DNA from: Deltaproteobacteria bacterium
GTDB taxonomy: Bacteria; Desulfobacterota; Syntrophobacteria; BM002
Length of the DNA: 5,435 bases
Direction of reading: 5' to 3'
Assembly: GCA_017861095.1 (NCBI GenBank)
Contig: JAGFXI010000157.1
Span: forward strand, 1-5,435
The translations under genes were made by a program, and so were the position numbers. The notes under the pieces are model-generated. The model made no database searches and was not told where the DNA came from. It was given only the letters and a program-made list of their open reading frames with translations. This document shows positions 4,744 through 5,435 of the stretch, in pieces. Positions within the stretch are counted from its first letter, which is position 1, and each line of letters starts with the position of its first letter.

Positions 4744-5435
4744 ATGGCTACCAGGTCTATGCGGGTCCGCCGTCTCTCCAACACCGCTTTTGGGTTCGTA
4801 GCGTTCGTGGGTATTCTTGTGGCCGTTGCTCTCATCGGCCAGCGCCATCCTTTACGGGTAGACCTGAGCGAGAGCAAGAGATATACGCTCTCGGACCAGT
4901 CAAGAAAAATCCTCGCCGGGCTCAAGGGCGAGATCTCCATCAAGGCATTCTTTCAGGAGGCCGGCCGAAACCGGGGACAAACGCGAGATTTGCTCGAGAC
5001 CTACCGATATCAGTCGAAGAACATCCGCTACGAGTTCATTGATCCCGATCGCTACCCCACCGTGGCCAAGCACTATCAGATTCGGAGTTATGGCACCCTG
5101 GTCCTGGAAGGGTTCGGCAAGACCCAGACCGTGACCGCTGCCGATGAACAATCCGTTACCAACGCTATTGTGAAACTCTCCCAGGAGGGAGAAAAGGTCG
5201 TCTACTTCTTGACGGGCCATGGCGAGAGAGACACGACCGACGTCGGCAAGGATGGCTACGCCACGGCCAAGAGTGCCATTGAAAAGGAGAACTTCAAGGT
5301 CAAATCCCTGAACCTCCTTGTGGAGGCGCGAATCCCTGAAGATGCTGCCCTTCTGGTAATCGCCGGGCCCCAGAAGCCGCTCCTCGCCAATGAGGTCGCC
5401 GTTCTGCGGCAGCACGTTCACCATGGGGGCCGAAT
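4744..5435 (+). CDS. GldG-like ABC-associated membrane protein, 3' end cut by window
   Basis: The reading frame is open to the window end, giving 230 visible residues. A short basic N-terminus (RSMRVRR) precedes one membrane helix at about 13-32 (NTAFGFVAFVGILVAVALIG), so the rest is expected outside the cytoplasm. The juxtamembrane motif RVDLSESKRYTLSDQSRKIL (38-57) and the later VTNAIVKL (138-145) and VVYFLTGHGERD (152-163) are diagnostic of the GldG / ABC-associated extracytoplasmic family. ALLVIAGPQKPL (202-213) follows the same family pattern. Full-length members usually have several hundred residues and a second helix near the C-terminus, which would lie beyond the window. ATG 4744 is chosen because GGAGGG (4729-4734) lies nine bases upstream; ATG 4759 is a weaker alternative. 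It sits four bases after the permease stop and completes an ATPase-permease-GldG operon. It probably acts as an accessory or periplasmic coupling subunit. No frameshift or internal stop is seen. Confidence 0.9.
   Translation, partial: MATRSMRVRRLSNTAFGFVAFVGILVAVALIGQRHPLRVDLSESKRYTLSDQSRKILAGLKGEISIKAFFQEAGRNRGQTRDLLETYRYQSKNIRYEFIDPDRYPTVAKHYQIRSYGTLVLEGFGKTQTVTAADEQSVTNAIVKLSQEGEKVVYFLTGHGERDTTDVGKDGYATAKSAIEKENFKVKSLNLLVEARIPEDAALLVIAGPQKPLLANEVAVLRQHVHHGGR

Noticed and set aside
4428..4943. Antisense open frame across the permease and the GldG-like gene
   Set aside because: It spans the boundary of two confidently identified genes and has a biased composition with no family motifs.
4900..5424. 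Antisense open frame (174 codons) opposite the GldG-like gene
   Set aside because: The + strand frame has a coherent membrane anchor and GldG motifs such as LTGHGE; the antisense frame is its shadow.
1..5435. A hidden new mobile, defence or CRISPR-like system
   Set aside because: I see no repeat arrays, terminal inverted repeats, integrase/transposase motifs or toxin-antitoxin pairs. All genes are co-oriented and of housekeeping or transporter type.

Overview
The window reads as ordinary bacterial chromosome of moderately high GC, with every supported gene on the + strand. The start codons include ATG, GTG and TTG, and most have clear Shine-Dalgarno motifs. The content is the end of groEL, then rpoZ, a TPR-like protein gene, dnaJ and a small zinc ribbon, followed by a GldA/GldF/GldG-type ABC transporter. 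This suits a Gram-negative-type lineage such as NC10/Methylomirabilota, Rokubacteria or the former Deltaproteobacteria. That placement is inferred from protein flavour and gene order and cannot be confirmed from the window.

Left part (1-1184): the last 53 codons of groEL end at 163. A long stem-loop (225-272) follows and probably ends the groESL transcript. rpoZ (RNA polymerase omega subunit) comes next with a strong ribosome binding site and a longer acidic tail than usual. A compact hairpin (741-763) then sits just before a small TPR-like helical-repeat protein, whose better start is GTG 780.

Middle part (1185-2954): a 246-base non-coding gap carries a plausible heat-shock (sigma-32-like) promoter ahead of a complete type I DnaJ, with J domain, G/F region, four CxxCxGxG zinc motifs and C-terminal domains. 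After dnaJ comes a 75-residue protein with two CxxC pairs. A textbook rho-independent terminator (2928-2954) closes this unit.

Right part (3028-5435): a tightly packed operon encodes an ABC ATPase (TTG start inferred), a six-helix ABC-2 permease overlapping it by ATGA, and a GldG-like membrane-anchored extracytoplasmic protein that runs off the window end. The three should form one membrane complex, whose substrate is unknown outside the gliding Bacteroidetes.

The window shows no mobile element, CRISPR array, tRNA, rRNA or defence cassette. I see no strong sign of an undescribed system. The items most worth checking are the small zinc-ribbon protein linked to dnaJ, the TPR-like protein between rpoZ and dnaJ with its start-proximal hairpin, and the gldAFG-like operon.
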